Assembly (NCBI GenBank): GCA_004557385.1 | Contig: SFEA01000001.1 | Location: forward strand, 80,655-144,654 | Direction: 5' to 3' | Origin: Bacteroidales bacterium | GTDB lineage: Bacteria > Bacteroidota > Bacteroidia > Bacteroidales > Muribaculaceae | DNA: 64,000 nt | Shown here: piece after piece, positions 1 to 7,503 of the stretch | Position numbering within the stretch: position 1 is the first letter of the stretch | Layout of the letters: the number at the start of each line of letters is the position of its first letter | The notes under the pieces: generated by a model | What the model was told of the DNA's origin: nothing | The model's database searches: none | Seen by the model: only the letters and a program-made list of their open reading frames with translations | Program-made: the position numbers and the translations under genes

Positions 1-1508
1 GCTTGCTCCACATTGACGGTGCTTTTTGAGATGTCGCTATCGTTGTTGTCAGATGAGGTTGTGTTGGTGCCTTTTTCCAATTGCAGCTTCTGCTCGTACA
101 CTTTGCGAGTGAAATCGAGAATGGAGGTGATGTATTGCTCGATTTCGCTCAGCGTGAGGTCTTTAACCACGGTGAACAAAGGTGCAAGATTAGGGGCAAA
201 CTCGGCTATGGTGTCGTATGTCACTTGATAGCTGTTGTGCCAGTTTATGTGGTTGATTAGTGTGGTGGCTTCGTCGTGGTTGAAGAATTTTACTAATGGA
301 TGCAGAAGCACATCTTTCACGTCGGCATGGAAATAGCTCCACACTCCATTCACCGACTTGGCTTGGAAGTGCATTCGCGCGATGAGGCTCATGAGCGACG
401 ATATGCTTGAATGGCGAATCGACAGCCCCATGGTGATGTTTATTTTGTCCACCACGTCGGTGCCAATCGATTTTAGCACAGGCATAAACAGCGATTCGTC
501 GGGCAGCACAATTGCCGTGTCGATGGCATCTTGCCTGTTGGTCATGCCTTTGTCCACCAGATTCTTGATTATTGATGCGGCATAGCGAGCCTGGGCATAG
601 TTTGAGGGCACACCTGCGGCATAGATGTTTTGTGGCATCGATTCGTTGCGAGGCTCGGTATTGGGCTGAGGGAACTCGCGAACATATTCGCTCATGAAAC
701 GGGTTGCCTTGTTGGTGGGAGTGCCGAAGCAGGGCGAGTTGTAATCCCAATAGAAATCGGCTATGCCTTTGGTTTTCATTGCCTTGAACAGTTCGTACTC
801 CGACACCGACAGCATGTTGAATCCGGCAAACACATAGCGCTTAAACTCAAATTCGCCTGGGTGCATAGCGCGCGCCTTGGTGGCAGCGTCGCGATATTTC
901 TTGCCGTTATATGTGAGGTGATGGGCGTTTAACTCGTCAATAAACTTGTTGTAGAGAGGCCAAAGCAGATGCCAAATGGATATGAAATCTTTTTTAATTT
1001 CCACTTCGCCATTGTTGGTGCTTATGTGTTGCCAGAAGTGCTCCTCGTCGTCGGGGGCAAAACGCATATTGAAAAAGTGGCTCAGCACTTCTTTCACCTC
1101 CTTGGTGAGATAGTTCGACTTGATTTCTTTCAGCTCGGAGATGTTGAAAAACGCCTGACGGGCATCCACCATATATCGGTCGATGTCGCCGAAGTCGTTG
1201 AGTATTACGTCGCCCCAATGGGCAAAGCGGTCGAAAGTGGTGGTGCTGTCGGGGTCGAGCTGCTTGTAGGCGTTAAACAGAATCACAAGCGACTCGATGC
1301 GGTTAGCCTCGATGGCGTCGGTGAGGTCGGTCACAAAGCCGTCGATGGTGGTGATTTCGGGCGTGAGTATGGTTGACGTCAACACTTCGCCAAGTTCTTT
1401 TGCAAAAAACTTGCCTGCGCGGCGGTTAGGAAACACAAAGCAGTATTCGCACAAGTCGGGGCAGCTGGCATATTGCTCGGCTAAGAATTTCAGAAATGGT
1501 TTCTGCAT
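1..1508 (-). CDS. AddB-like PD-(D/E)XK nuclease family protein (N-terminal part)
   Basis: The reading frame opens at an ATG (complement of 1506-1508) and runs off the left edge, so about 502 N-terminal residues are present and the C-terminal nuclease domain is missing. The N-terminus has the FVFPNRRAGKFF motif, the degenerate helicase-like entry found in Bacteroidetes AddB-type proteins that end in a PD-(D/E)XK nuclease. A normal Walker A site is not seen in this part, as expected for an inactivated helicase fold. Known homologues act in double-strand break processing with an AddA/UvrD-like helicase. The delta-prime polymerase subunit gene lies 46 bases upstream on the same strand, so the two are probably co-transcribed. 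The family is inferred from the N-terminus alone. Confidence 0.72.
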   Translation of the reverse strand, partial: MQKPFLKFLAEQYASCPDLCEYCFVFPNRRAGKFFAKELGEVLTSTILTPEITTIDGFVTDLTDAIEANRIESLVILFNAYKQLDPDSTTTFDRFAHWGDVILNDFGDIDRYMVDARQAFFNISELKEIKSNYLTKEVKEVLSHFFNMRFAPDDEEHFWQHISTNNGEVEIKKDFISIWHLLWPLYNKFIDELNAHHLTYNGKKYRDAATKARAMHPGEFEFKRYVFAGFNMLSVSEYELFKAMKTKGIADFYWDYNSPCFGTPTNKATRFMSEYVREFPQPNTEPRNESMPQNIYAAGVPSNYAQARYAASIIKNLVDKGMTNRQDAIDTAIVLPDESLFMPVLKSIGTDVVDKINITMGLSIRHSSISSLMSLIARMHFQAKSVNGVWSYFHADVKDVLLHPLVKFFNHDEATTLINHINWHNSYQVTYDTIAEFAPNLAPLFTVVKDLTLSEIEQYITSILDFTRKVYEQKLQLEKGTNTTSSDNNDSDISKSTVNVEQ

Positions 1509-1554
1509 GATAAAGTCCGTTTTTTTAATTCAACTATTTTTCTCTTTTTGTATG

Positions 1555-2679
1555 TTATCGTTTCTTTTTGATGAGAACAGTCATCTTAATTGCCAAATCG
1601 AACAACACGATTTTGCCGTTGGCATTGCCGCGGATGTCGATTTCGGCCTTGTTGAGTTCGTCGGAGATTCCTTGCACGTTTAGTTCGTTGATGAACGGCG
1701 AGAATCGCATACTGAATTGTTCTTCTTCGCGAGTGAGGTAGTTCAACTCGGCGATGTGAAGGTTGTAGATGTAGTTTTCGCGCACCATTCGGCTTGCATA
1801 TTGCAGAAATCGGCAAATTTTTTCGCGTTTGTAGTCGCTCACCTCCACCGACCAGTCGCGAAGGCTTTTCAGGTCGACGCTGTAAGCCAGGCGCATCAAT
1901 TGGGTGAATTTTTCGTGGAAAGCGGCATTCTCGTTGTTTTTCTTCAAAGAGTTTTCAGCCAGCGATATGTTACCATCGGCAGGTGCGGCGTAGGCGAGAG
2001 CATCTTGGCGGTCCATGCCGTATTTTGCCACCAGATAGTCGGCAATTTGCGGCGTTGAAGGGCGCTTGAGCTCAATGCGCTGCGTACGCGAGAATATAGT
2101 GGGCAGAATGTCCTGATAGCTGTTGCTCACCAGCACAAACAGCGAGTCGTGGTATGGCTCCTCGATTATTTTCAGCAGAGCGTTGGCACATTGCGGTTGC
2201 ATTTTTTCGGGCAGCCACATGATGTGAATCTTATATTTCGACGAATAGGCAGTAAGGCTCATTTTGCGAATGATGGCGTCGCTTTCGGTGGTGAATATGC
2301 TGGGTTGCCCGTTATCGTTTTTTATGATGGTGAGCCATCGCTCGTAGTTCTCTATGGGGTTTTCGCTCAGGAATTTCTTCCAGTCGTCGAGGTAATCGTC
2401 GCAATAGGTGGTGGTGCCTTTTTTGAAGATTGGAAAGGAGAAGAACGTGTCGACGTGGTTGTACGACTGATGCTGCAAGCACGATGGACACACGCCGCAC
2501 GAGTCGCCGTTGATGTGGTTCTCGCAGTGAACATATTGCGCAAAAGCTTGAGCGAGAGCCAGTTTTGCCACTCCAGCTTCGCCCATAAGTAGCAGCGCAT
2601 GTGGTATGCGGTCGTGGTCGACCATGTTTCGCAGTTGCTGAATAGCCTGTTCGTTGCCTATTATATCTTTAAACTTCAT
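1555..2679 (-). CDS. holB: DNA polymerase III delta-prime-like clamp-loader subunit
   Basis: This 374-residue AAA+ protein belongs to the clamp loader that places the sliding clamp on DNA. The N-terminus (FKDIIGNEQAIQQL) and the zinc-binding cysteines around residues 52-67 (HCEN, then GDSCGVCPSC) are typical of DnaX/delta-prime proteins. The Walker A loop is degenerate (GEAGVAKLA, with Leu where Ser/Thr is needed) and the arginine-finger motif reads FSRTQR instead of SRC. This points to the non-hydrolysing delta-prime subunit rather than gamma/tau. NALLKIIEEP is the conserved sensor region. It lies between the metF gene and the AddB-like gene, all on the minus strand. Confidence 0.88.
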   Translation of the reverse strand: MKFKDIIGNEQAIQQLRNMVDHDRIPHALLLMGEAGVAKLALAQAFAQYVHCENHINGDSCGVCPSCLQHQSYNHVDTFFSFPIFKKGTTTYCDDYLDDWKKFLSENPIENYERWLTIIKNDNGQPSIFTTESDAIIRKMSLTAYSSKYKIHIMWLPEKMQPQCANALLKIIEEPYHDSLFVLVSNSYQDILPTIFSRTQRIELKRPSTPQIADYLVAKYGMDRQDALAYAAPADGNISLAENSLKKNNENAAFHEKFTQLMRLAYSVDLKSLRDWSVEVSDYKREKICRFLQYASRMVRENYIYNLHIAELNYLTREEEQFSMRFSPFINELNVQGISDELNKAEIDIRGNANGKIVLFDLAIKMTVLIKKKR

Positions 2680-2725
2680 TGCAGAAAAAAGGGTGTTTTA
2701 AGAGTGTTGTTGCGAGGCTGCTCAA

Positions 2726-3682
2726 TCAAAATATTGCTTCAAGCACTTTGCGCACGCTCTCGGTGGCGTTGTGCGAATAGAAGTGCACCGACTTGATGCC
2801 GTGTTCATAGAGGTCTTTTGCCTGCATGGCACACCATTCCACGCCCACCTGTTTTGCATGAACGTCGTCTTTGCATTTCACAAGCTCGAGCGCCAATTCG
2901 TTTGGCAAATCAACGCGGAATGTTTTGGGCAGCATGGTCAGCTGATTGAGGTTCACGATAGGCTTCAGCCCCGGAACAATGGGCACGTTGATGCCAGCTT
3001 CGCGGCAACGCTCAATGAATCGGTAAATCTTTGCATTATCGAAGCACATTTGTGTGACAATATAATCGGCGCCCATATCCACTTTTTGCTTTAGGAACAT
3101 CATGTCGATTTCCTCGTTAGGAGCTTCTTCGTGCTTCTCGGGGTAGCCGGCAACGCCGTAGGCAAATGGTTTGTCGGTAATGATATCCATATTTGTGCCG
3201 TCGACGAAGAAGCCGCGGTTGAAGTTGTTCACCTGGCGGGCAAGCTCAATGGCGTGGCTGTAGCCGTTCTCGTTAGGCACAAAGCGATTGTCGTGCTTGG
3301 CTTTGTCGCCACGCAGCACAAGCAGGTTGTTGATGCCCAAGAAGTTGAGGTCGATAAGCGCATATTCGGTTTCAATCTTCGAGAAGCCGCTGCAAATGAG
3401 GTGAGGCACAGCGGTGATGTTGTAGCGCTGCTGAATGGCTGCAGCCACAGCCACGGTGCCCGGGCGATTGCGTTGCGACACGCGTTCGTACAGCCCGTCG
3501 GCAGTGCTGCGATATATCATTTCGCTGCGGTGAGTGGTGATGTTGATGTATAAAGGGTTGAACTCACGCAGGCGGTCGATGTTTTTGAAAATCTGCTCGA
3601 TGCCTTTGCCTTTCAATGGCGGAAGCACCTCAAATGAAAATCCCGGTTGCTTCAATCCCGAGATTATTTCTGATACTTTCAT
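2726..3682 (-). CDS. metF: 5,10-methylenetetrahydrofolate reductase
   Basis: MetF reduces methylene-tetrahydrofolate to methyl-tetrahydrofolate with FAD, supplying the methyl group for methionine. The 318-residue length matches bacterial single-domain MetF. The N-terminal FSFEVLPPLKGKG holds the catalytic Glu, and LLVLRGDKAK holds the Asp that contacts FAD. GADYIVTQMCFD and PIVPGLKPI are later conserved strands of the barrel. A TATCTTTG -7 element lies about 50 bases upstream on the minus strand, back to back with the galE promoter. The holB-like gene follows after 46 bases and may share the transcript. Confidence 0.93.
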   Translation of the reverse strand: MKVSEIISGLKQPGFSFEVLPPLKGKGIEQIFKNIDRLREFNPLYINITTHRSEMIYRSTADGLYERVSQRNRPGTVAVAAAIQQRYNITAVPHLICSGFSKIETEYALIDLNFLGINNLLVLRGDKAKHDNRFVPNENGYSHAIELARQVNNFNRGFFVDGTNMDIITDKPFAYGVAGYPEKHEEAPNEEIDMMFLKQKVDMGADYIVTQMCFDNAKIYRFIERCREAGINVPIVPGLKPIVNLNQLTMLPKTFRVDLPNELALELVKCKDDVHAKQVGVEWCAMQAKDLYEHGIKSVHFYSHNATESVRKVLEAIF

Positions 3683-3731
3683 CTAATAGCTTTTTGTTTC
3701 TTACCTTATTCCGTAATTTGTTTTCGTTACA

Positions 3732-3739
3732 CAAAGATA
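3732..3739 (-). promoter_or_regulatory. -7 element of the metF promoter
   Basis: On the minus strand this reads TATCTTTG, a full match to the Bacteroidetes TAnnTTTG box, 50 bases before the metF start. No clear TTG is found at the usual -33 distance. Confidence 0.45.
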
Positions 3740-3788
3740 GCATTTTATAACGAAATTCACGATTAAACAGCAATATTTGTTCAATTTA

Positions 3789-3822
3789 TTGTGCGTTCAT
3801 CTGACAATTATCACTAACTTTG
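3789..3822 (+). promoter_or_regulatory. galE promoter (-33/-7)
   Basis: TTG at 3789-3791 and TAACTTTG at 3815-3822 are separated by 23 bases, slightly longer than the usual 19-21. The galE start lies 67 bases downstream. Confidence 0.5.
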
Positions 3823-3889
3823 CAACATAGGCATTAACCAAGAATATTCATAAATAAACTAATCGTATAACATATATTTCGAATCTACA

Positions 3890-4921
3890 ATGAAAGGCAA
3901 AATTTTGGTGACCGGTGGCACAGGTTACATCGGTTCACACACAGTGGTTGAATTGCATGCTGCCGGCTATGAGGTGGTGGTGATTGACAATCTTTCGAAC
4001 AGCAACATCGAGGTACTCGACGGTATTGAAAAGATTTCGGGTAAGCGTCCGGTGTTCGTTGAGGGCGATTGCACCGACATCAACACTCTTCGCCGCTTGT
4101 TTGAGGAAAATCCTGGCATTAACGCCATCATAAACTTTGCTGCCAGCAAGGCAGTGGGCGAATCGGTGCAGAAGCCGTTGCTCTATTATCGCAACAACCT
4201 CAACACGCTCACCAATCTGCTTGAACTTATGCCGGAATTTGGCGTGAAAGGTTTTGTGTTCTCGTCGTCGTGCACCGTATATGGCGAGCCGGATGTTAAC
4301 CCGGTTACTGAAGAGTCGCCAATCAAAAAGGCTACTTCGCCTTATGGCAACACCAAGCAGATTTCGGAGGAAATCATCACCGATTTCATCAACTCGGGTG
4401 CTGCAATCAAGAGCGTGATTCTGCGTTATTTCAACCCGGTTGGTGCTCATCCAAGTGCCGAAATCGGCGAATTGCCAAATGGCGTTCCTCAAAACCTTAT
4501 TCCTTACTTGACACAAACAGCCATAGGCATACGCAAGCAGCTCAATGTGTTTGGCAATGACTATAATACCCCTGACGGTTATTGCATTCGCGACTTCATC
4601 AACGTGGTTGACCTTGCAAAGGCTCACGTTTGTGCAGTTGACCGCATGCTTGAAAAGGATGGTGATGCCCTTGAAATCTACAACCTTGGCACCGGCCGCG
4701 GATTGTCGGTTATGGAACTCATCACAGCGTTTGAGCGTGCCACTGGCGTTAAGGTGCCATATCAGGTGGTTGAGCGTCGTGCAGGCGACATTGAGAAGGT
4801 GTGGGGTGACCCATCGCGCGCCAACAAGATTCTTGGCTGGAAAGCGCAAGCCACAATCGAGGACACTATGCGCAGCGCATGGAACTGGCAGTTAAAGCTG
4901 CGTGAACGCGGCATAATGTAA
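3890..4921 (+). CDS. galE: UDP-glucose 4-epimerase
   Basis: GalE interconverts UDP-glucose and UDP-galactose, using bound NAD. The 343-residue protein starts with the Rossmann motif TGGTGYIGSH (residues 8-17). The catalytic pair of the extended short-chain dehydrogenase family is visible as SSSCTVYG and YGNTK. The C-terminal GRGLSVMELI and AGDIEKVWGDPSRA stretches are typical of GalE substrate-binding segments. The gene stands alone with its own promoter and a strong terminator, so it is probably a monocistronic unit serving galactose use and surface polysaccharide precursor supply. Confidence 0.95.
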   Translation: MKGKILVTGGTGYIGSHTVVELHAAGYEVVVIDNLSNSNIEVLDGIEKISGKRPVFVEGDCTDINTLRRLFEENPGINAIINFAASKAVGESVQKPLLYYRNNLNTLTNLLELMPEFGVKGFVFSSSCTVYGEPDVNPVTEESPIKKATSPYGNTKQISEEIITDFINSGAAIKSVILRYFNPVGAHPSAEIGELPNGVPQNLIPYLTQTAIGIRKQLNVFGNDYNTPDGYCIRDFINVVDLAKAHVCAVDRMLEKDGDALEIYNLGTGRGLSVMELITAFERATGVKVPYQVVERRAGDIEKVWGDPSRANKILGWKAQATIEDTMRSAWNWQLKLRERGIM

Positions 4922-4946
4922 GCGAAAGCTTTGTAGAGAATAATAG

Positions 4947-4979
4947 TGGGGTGCATCGGCAAGGTGCATCCCATTTTTT
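4947..4979 (+). terminator. galE terminator
   Basis: A 9-bp stem (TGGGGTGCA with TGCATCCCA, one G-U pair) is followed by six T residues at 4974-4979, 25 bases after the galE stop. Confidence 0.8.
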
Positions 4980-5008
4980 CAGTGTGGCAAACATGTTTGT
5001 TTAGGGGC

Positions 5009-5040
5009 AAAAAAATAAGGCTCCGATTAAGAGCCTTATT
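5009..5040 (-). terminator. tRNA-Gln terminator
   Basis: On the minus strand a perfect 10-bp stem (AATAAGGCTC with GAGCCTTATT, 7-base loop) is followed by a T-run, directly after the 3' end of the tRNA. Confidence 0.8.
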
Positions 5041-5041
5041 G

Positions 5042-5113
5042 TTGCCTAGGAAGGACTCGAACCCTCACAGGCGGAACCAGAATCCGAAGTGCTACCATTA
5101 CACCACTAGGCAA
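5042..5113 (-). tRNA. tRNA-Gln (anticodon CTG)
   Basis: The 72-base cloverleaf has a 7-bp acceptor stem (TGCCTAG with CTAGGCA), including the U1-A72 first pair typical of tRNA-Gln. The anticodon loop TTCTGGT places CTG at positions 34-36. The T-loop reads TTCGAGT. The 3' CCA is not encoded. Confidence 0.9.
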
Positions 5114-5135
5114 TGTTGCTTTTGTTTTGCGAGTG

Positions 5136-5166
5136 CAAAGTTAACTATATTTTTTATTATAAACAA
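5136..5166 (-). promoter_or_regulatory. tRNA-Gln promoter
   Basis: On the minus strand TTG (complement of 5164-5166) is followed after 20 bases by TAACTTTG (complement of 5136-5143). The expected start of transcription is about 15 bases before the tRNA. Confidence 0.65.
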
Positions 5167-5273
5167 TGCTATCCGTGAAAAAATAAGAAATTTTCTTATA
5201 TAAATTTGCTAAATGGTGATGAGCGTTGCATAAAACAATGCTGATATTTTGGGCTGCAACGCGAAACTGTCTG

Positions 5274-5915
5274 CTAATTTATGATTCTGAAACTGCTTGG
5301 CGAGGCGTTGGGGATTTTTTTGCCACAGAAATACACGTTCCACGAGTCCTTAGCGTATCCGTCGCCAATCAATTGAAAACTGCTCGGCGATGCGCCGGCA
5401 ATCTTGTCTCCGCAGAAATATACGTTCCATGAGTCTTTAGCGTATCCGTCGCCAATCAATTGAAAACTGCTTGGCGATGCACCGGCAATCTTGTCTCCGC
5501 AGAAAAATATGTTCCACGAGTCCTTAGCGTATCCGTCGCCAATCAATTGAAAGCTGCTCGGCGATGCACCAGCAATCTTGTCTCCGCAGAAATATACGTT
5601 CCATGAGTCTTTAGCGTACTCGTCGCCAATCAATTGAAAACTGCTTGGCGATGCGCCGGTAACTTTATGCGCACAGAAATACACGTTCCATGAGTCTTTT
5701 GAGTAGCAGTCGCCAAGGATTCGGAAACTACTTGCCGATGCACCTGAAATTAATACTCCGTTGAAAAAGACGTTGTTGTTGGAAATATAGTAGCGTGATT
5801 TGAGCTGAAATCTTGAACATTTATCCGCTTTATCAAATCTGTTTTGTGCATTCGCGCACATTGCTGTTGAAAACATTGAGGCAACAACCAAAATGAAATA
5901 GATAATTGGTTTCAT
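5274..5915 (-). CDS. Secreted tandem-repeat protein, DKNYY-like
   Basis: The 213-residue protein begins with a hydrophobic signal peptide ending in CANAQ, so export past the inner membrane is likely. The rest is about five and a half tandem units of 29 residues with the pattern GDKIAGASPSSFQLIGDGYA followed by KDSWNVYFC. The unit resembles the DKNYY family (YxKDxxxVYYxGxxIxGAxxxxF), a repeat of unknown function common in Bacteroidetes and Fusobacteria exported proteins. Each unit has one Cys at the same place, so neighbouring units may be linked by disulfides or bind a metal; this is inference. It starts 32 bases after the plsC stop on the same strand and may be co-transcribed. The function is unknown. 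Confidence 0.75.
   Translation of the reverse strand: MKPIIYFILVVASMFSTAMCANAQNRFDKADKCSRFQLKSRYYISNNNVFFNGVLISGASASSFRILGDCYSKDSWNVYFCAHKVTGASPSSFQLIGDEYAKDSWNVYFCGDKIAGASPSSFQLIGDGYAKDSWNIFFCGDKIAGASPSSFQLIGDGYAKDSWNVYFCGDKIAGASPSSFQLIGDGYAKDSWNVYFCGKKIPNASPSSFRIIN
5286..5762 (-). repeat. 87-bp tandem coding repeat
   Basis: Five full 87-bp units are in register: the same TAGCG (or diverged equivalent) falls at 5351, 5438, 5525, 5612 and 5699. Central units differ by only a few bases, mostly synonymous, while the outer units have diverged. This pattern suggests recent internal duplication and possible copy-number change by slippage. Confidence 0.85.
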
Positions 5916-5947
5916 ATATGTTGAGCTAAGTAAAAAATGCTAATATG

Positions 5948-6655
5948 TCATTCGGGGAGAGCCGATTTTATGGCATCGTAGCTTTGCTGCATAATGGCTT
6001 CCATGTCGTTTGATGGCTCGATTGGGTGGTGGATGGTGAGAGTGATTTTGCCGGGATTGATTGAATGAGCCTTTTTTGACATGATGTTGAACGAGCCGTC
6101 AATGCTGACAGGCACAATGGGGCGGTTGAAGTCGGTGGCGAGCTTAAAGGCACCGCGCTTGAAGCGTTGCAATTTGCCGTCGATGCAGCGCGAGCCTTCG
6201 GGGAAAATCACGAGCGACATTCCGTTTGCAAGGCGTTTGCGTGCAGTGTCCATTGTTTTTGCGATTGCCGAAGGCGATGAGCGGTCGACGAGAATGTGAC
6301 CGGCAGCGATGCATGCCAATCCCACGAAAGGTATGTTTTGAAGGCTTTTTTTCATCATCCACTTGAAGTTGTGGTTGAGGTAGCCGTAGATTGCAAAGAT
6401 GTCGTAGGCGCCTTGATGATTGGCAACAAACACATAGGCTGAGTCGGCATCGATGAGCTCGCGGTTGCGTACTTCAACTTTGACAAACATTAGAATGCAC
6501 CAGCATTTTGCCCATATGCGAGGCGGATAGTATCCCCACCATTGATGGCTGAAAAGAGGACTGCCAATGAGTGTGAGTATGGCGGTGATGATGGTCAGCA
6601 CTACCAGTATAGGGAATGCAATGAGGTATTGGTAGATTCCGAAAAGTAGCTTCAT
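5948..6655 (-). CDS. plsC: 1-acyl-sn-glycerol-3-phosphate acyltransferase
   Basis: PlsC adds the second acyl chain to lysophosphatidic acid to make phosphatidic acid at the inner membrane. The HX4D acyltransferase motif is visible as NHQGAYD (His80, Asp85) and the glycerol-phosphate-binding motif as FPEGSR (151-156). An N-terminal hydrophobic stretch (about residues 5-35) anchors the protein. The length of 235 residues is normal. Its promoter overlaps the terminator of the rprY gene just upstream, so it is an independent transcription unit. The repeat protein follows closely. Confidence 0.92.
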   Translation of the reverse strand: MKLLFGIYQYLIAFPILVVLTIITAILTLIGSPLFSHQWWGYYPPRIWAKCWCILMFVKVEVRNRELIDADSAYVFVANHQGAYDIFAIYGYLNHNFKWMMKKSLQNIPFVGLACIAAGHILVDRSSPSAIAKTMDTARKRLANGMSLVIFPEGSRCIDGKLQRFKRGAFKLATDFNRPIVPVSIDGSFNIMSKKAHSINPGKITLTIHHPIEPSNDMEAIMQQSYDAIKSALPE

Positions 6656-6684
6656 GTTTTACGGTGCTTTTATTTATTTCACTG

Positions 6685-6715
6685 CAAAAATAGTGAAAGA
6701 AAACAAATAATGCAA
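6685..6715 (-). promoter_or_regulatory. plsC promoter inside the rprY terminator
   Basis: On the minus strand TTG (complement of 6713-6715) and TATTTTTG (complement of 6685-6692) are 20 bases apart. The -33 box falls in the stem of the upstream terminator hairpin. Confidence 0.6.
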
Positions 6716-6741
6716 TATCCAAGATGATTGGATATTGCATT
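6695..6741 (-). terminator. rprX-rprY terminator
   Basis: A perfect 14-bp stem (6709-6722 with 6728-6741, 5-base loop) lies 38 bases after the rprY stop. On the minus strand it is followed by the T-rich stretch ATTTGTTTTC. Confidence 0.75.
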
Positions 6742-6779
6742 ATGGGTGCTATGTTAAAATCGTTGGCTTATAGAGCAGC

Positions 6780-7490
6780 TTATTTGGCTTTAGCTTCGAT
6801 TTCGGGAGCAATGAGTTTGTAGCCTTTGCCGTGGATGTTGATGATTTCGATTGACGGGTCGGCTTTGAGGTGCTTGCGAAGCTTGGTGATGTATACGTCC
6901 ATGCTTCGGGCGTTGAAGTAGTTGTCGTCAATCCAAATGGTCTTCAGGGCGAAGTTGCGTTCAAGAATCTCGTTGACGTGAGCGCAGAGCAGGCTCAGCA
7001 GTTCCGATTCCTTGGTGGTGAGCTTGGTGGCAGTGTCGTCAATCATGAGCACTTGCTTCTGGGTGTCGAAGGTGAATTTGCCAATCTTGTACATGGTGAT
7101 TTCTTTGCCTTTCTTGCCCTTAACGCGGCGCAAGATGGCTTCGATGCGGAACACCAGTTCTTCCATGCTGAAAGGCTTGGTGATATAGTCGTCGGCTCCG
7201 ATTTTAAAGCCTTCGAGGATGTCTTCTTTAAGCGATTTTGCGGTAAGGAAAATGATGGGTACATCGCTTATAACGGTGCGTATTTCTTGAGCCAGTTGGA
7301 ATCCGTCTTTTTTAGGCATCATCACGTCGAGCACGCACAGGTCGTATTTGCCCTTGAGGAATGCTTTGTAGCCGCTTTCACCGTCGGCAAAGAGGTCGGC
7401 GTTGAAGCCCTTTGCTTGAAGATATTCGCGCAGGAGCATGCCGAGGTTTTCGTCGTCCTCGCATAGTAAAATTCTAACTCTTTCTTCCAT
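6780..7490 (-). CDS. rprY: Response regulator RprY, OmpR family
   Basis: This 236-residue regulator has a receiver domain with the acidic pocket Glu11-Asp12-Asp13, phospho-acceptor Asp55 (LCVLDVMMP) and conserved Lys in ITKPFS. A winged-helix DNA-binding domain follows (about 130-225; NARSMDVYITKLRKHLKADP). The sequence closely resembles RprY of Bacteroides as I recall it, including the MEERVRILLCEDDENLGMLL start. RprY has been linked to stress responses, and RprXY mutations to tetracycline-related phenotypes. It follows its kinase gene after 13 bases and ends at a strong terminator. Confidence 0.92.
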   Translation of the reverse strand: MEERVRILLCEDDENLGMLLREYLQAKGFNADLFADGESGYKAFLKGKYDLCVLDVMMPKKDGFQLAQEIRTVISDVPIIFLTAKSLKEDILEGFKIGADDYITKPFSMEELVFRIEAILRRVKGKKGKEITMYKIGKFTFDTQKQVLMIDDTATKLTTKESELLSLLCAHVNEILERNFALKTIWIDDNYFNARSMDVYITKLRKHLKADPSIEIINIHGKGYKLIAPEIEAKAK

Positions 7491-7503
7491 AATTCTATTA
7501 TTT

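Noticed and set aside
3935..4849. A 304-codon open frame on the strand opposite galE
   Set aside because: It is antisense to a well-conserved gene, has no recognisable motif and a biased composition expected of a shadow frame.
5286..5762. CRISPR array
   Set aside because: The 87-bp units are contiguous and in frame within a protein gene, without spacers or cas genes.
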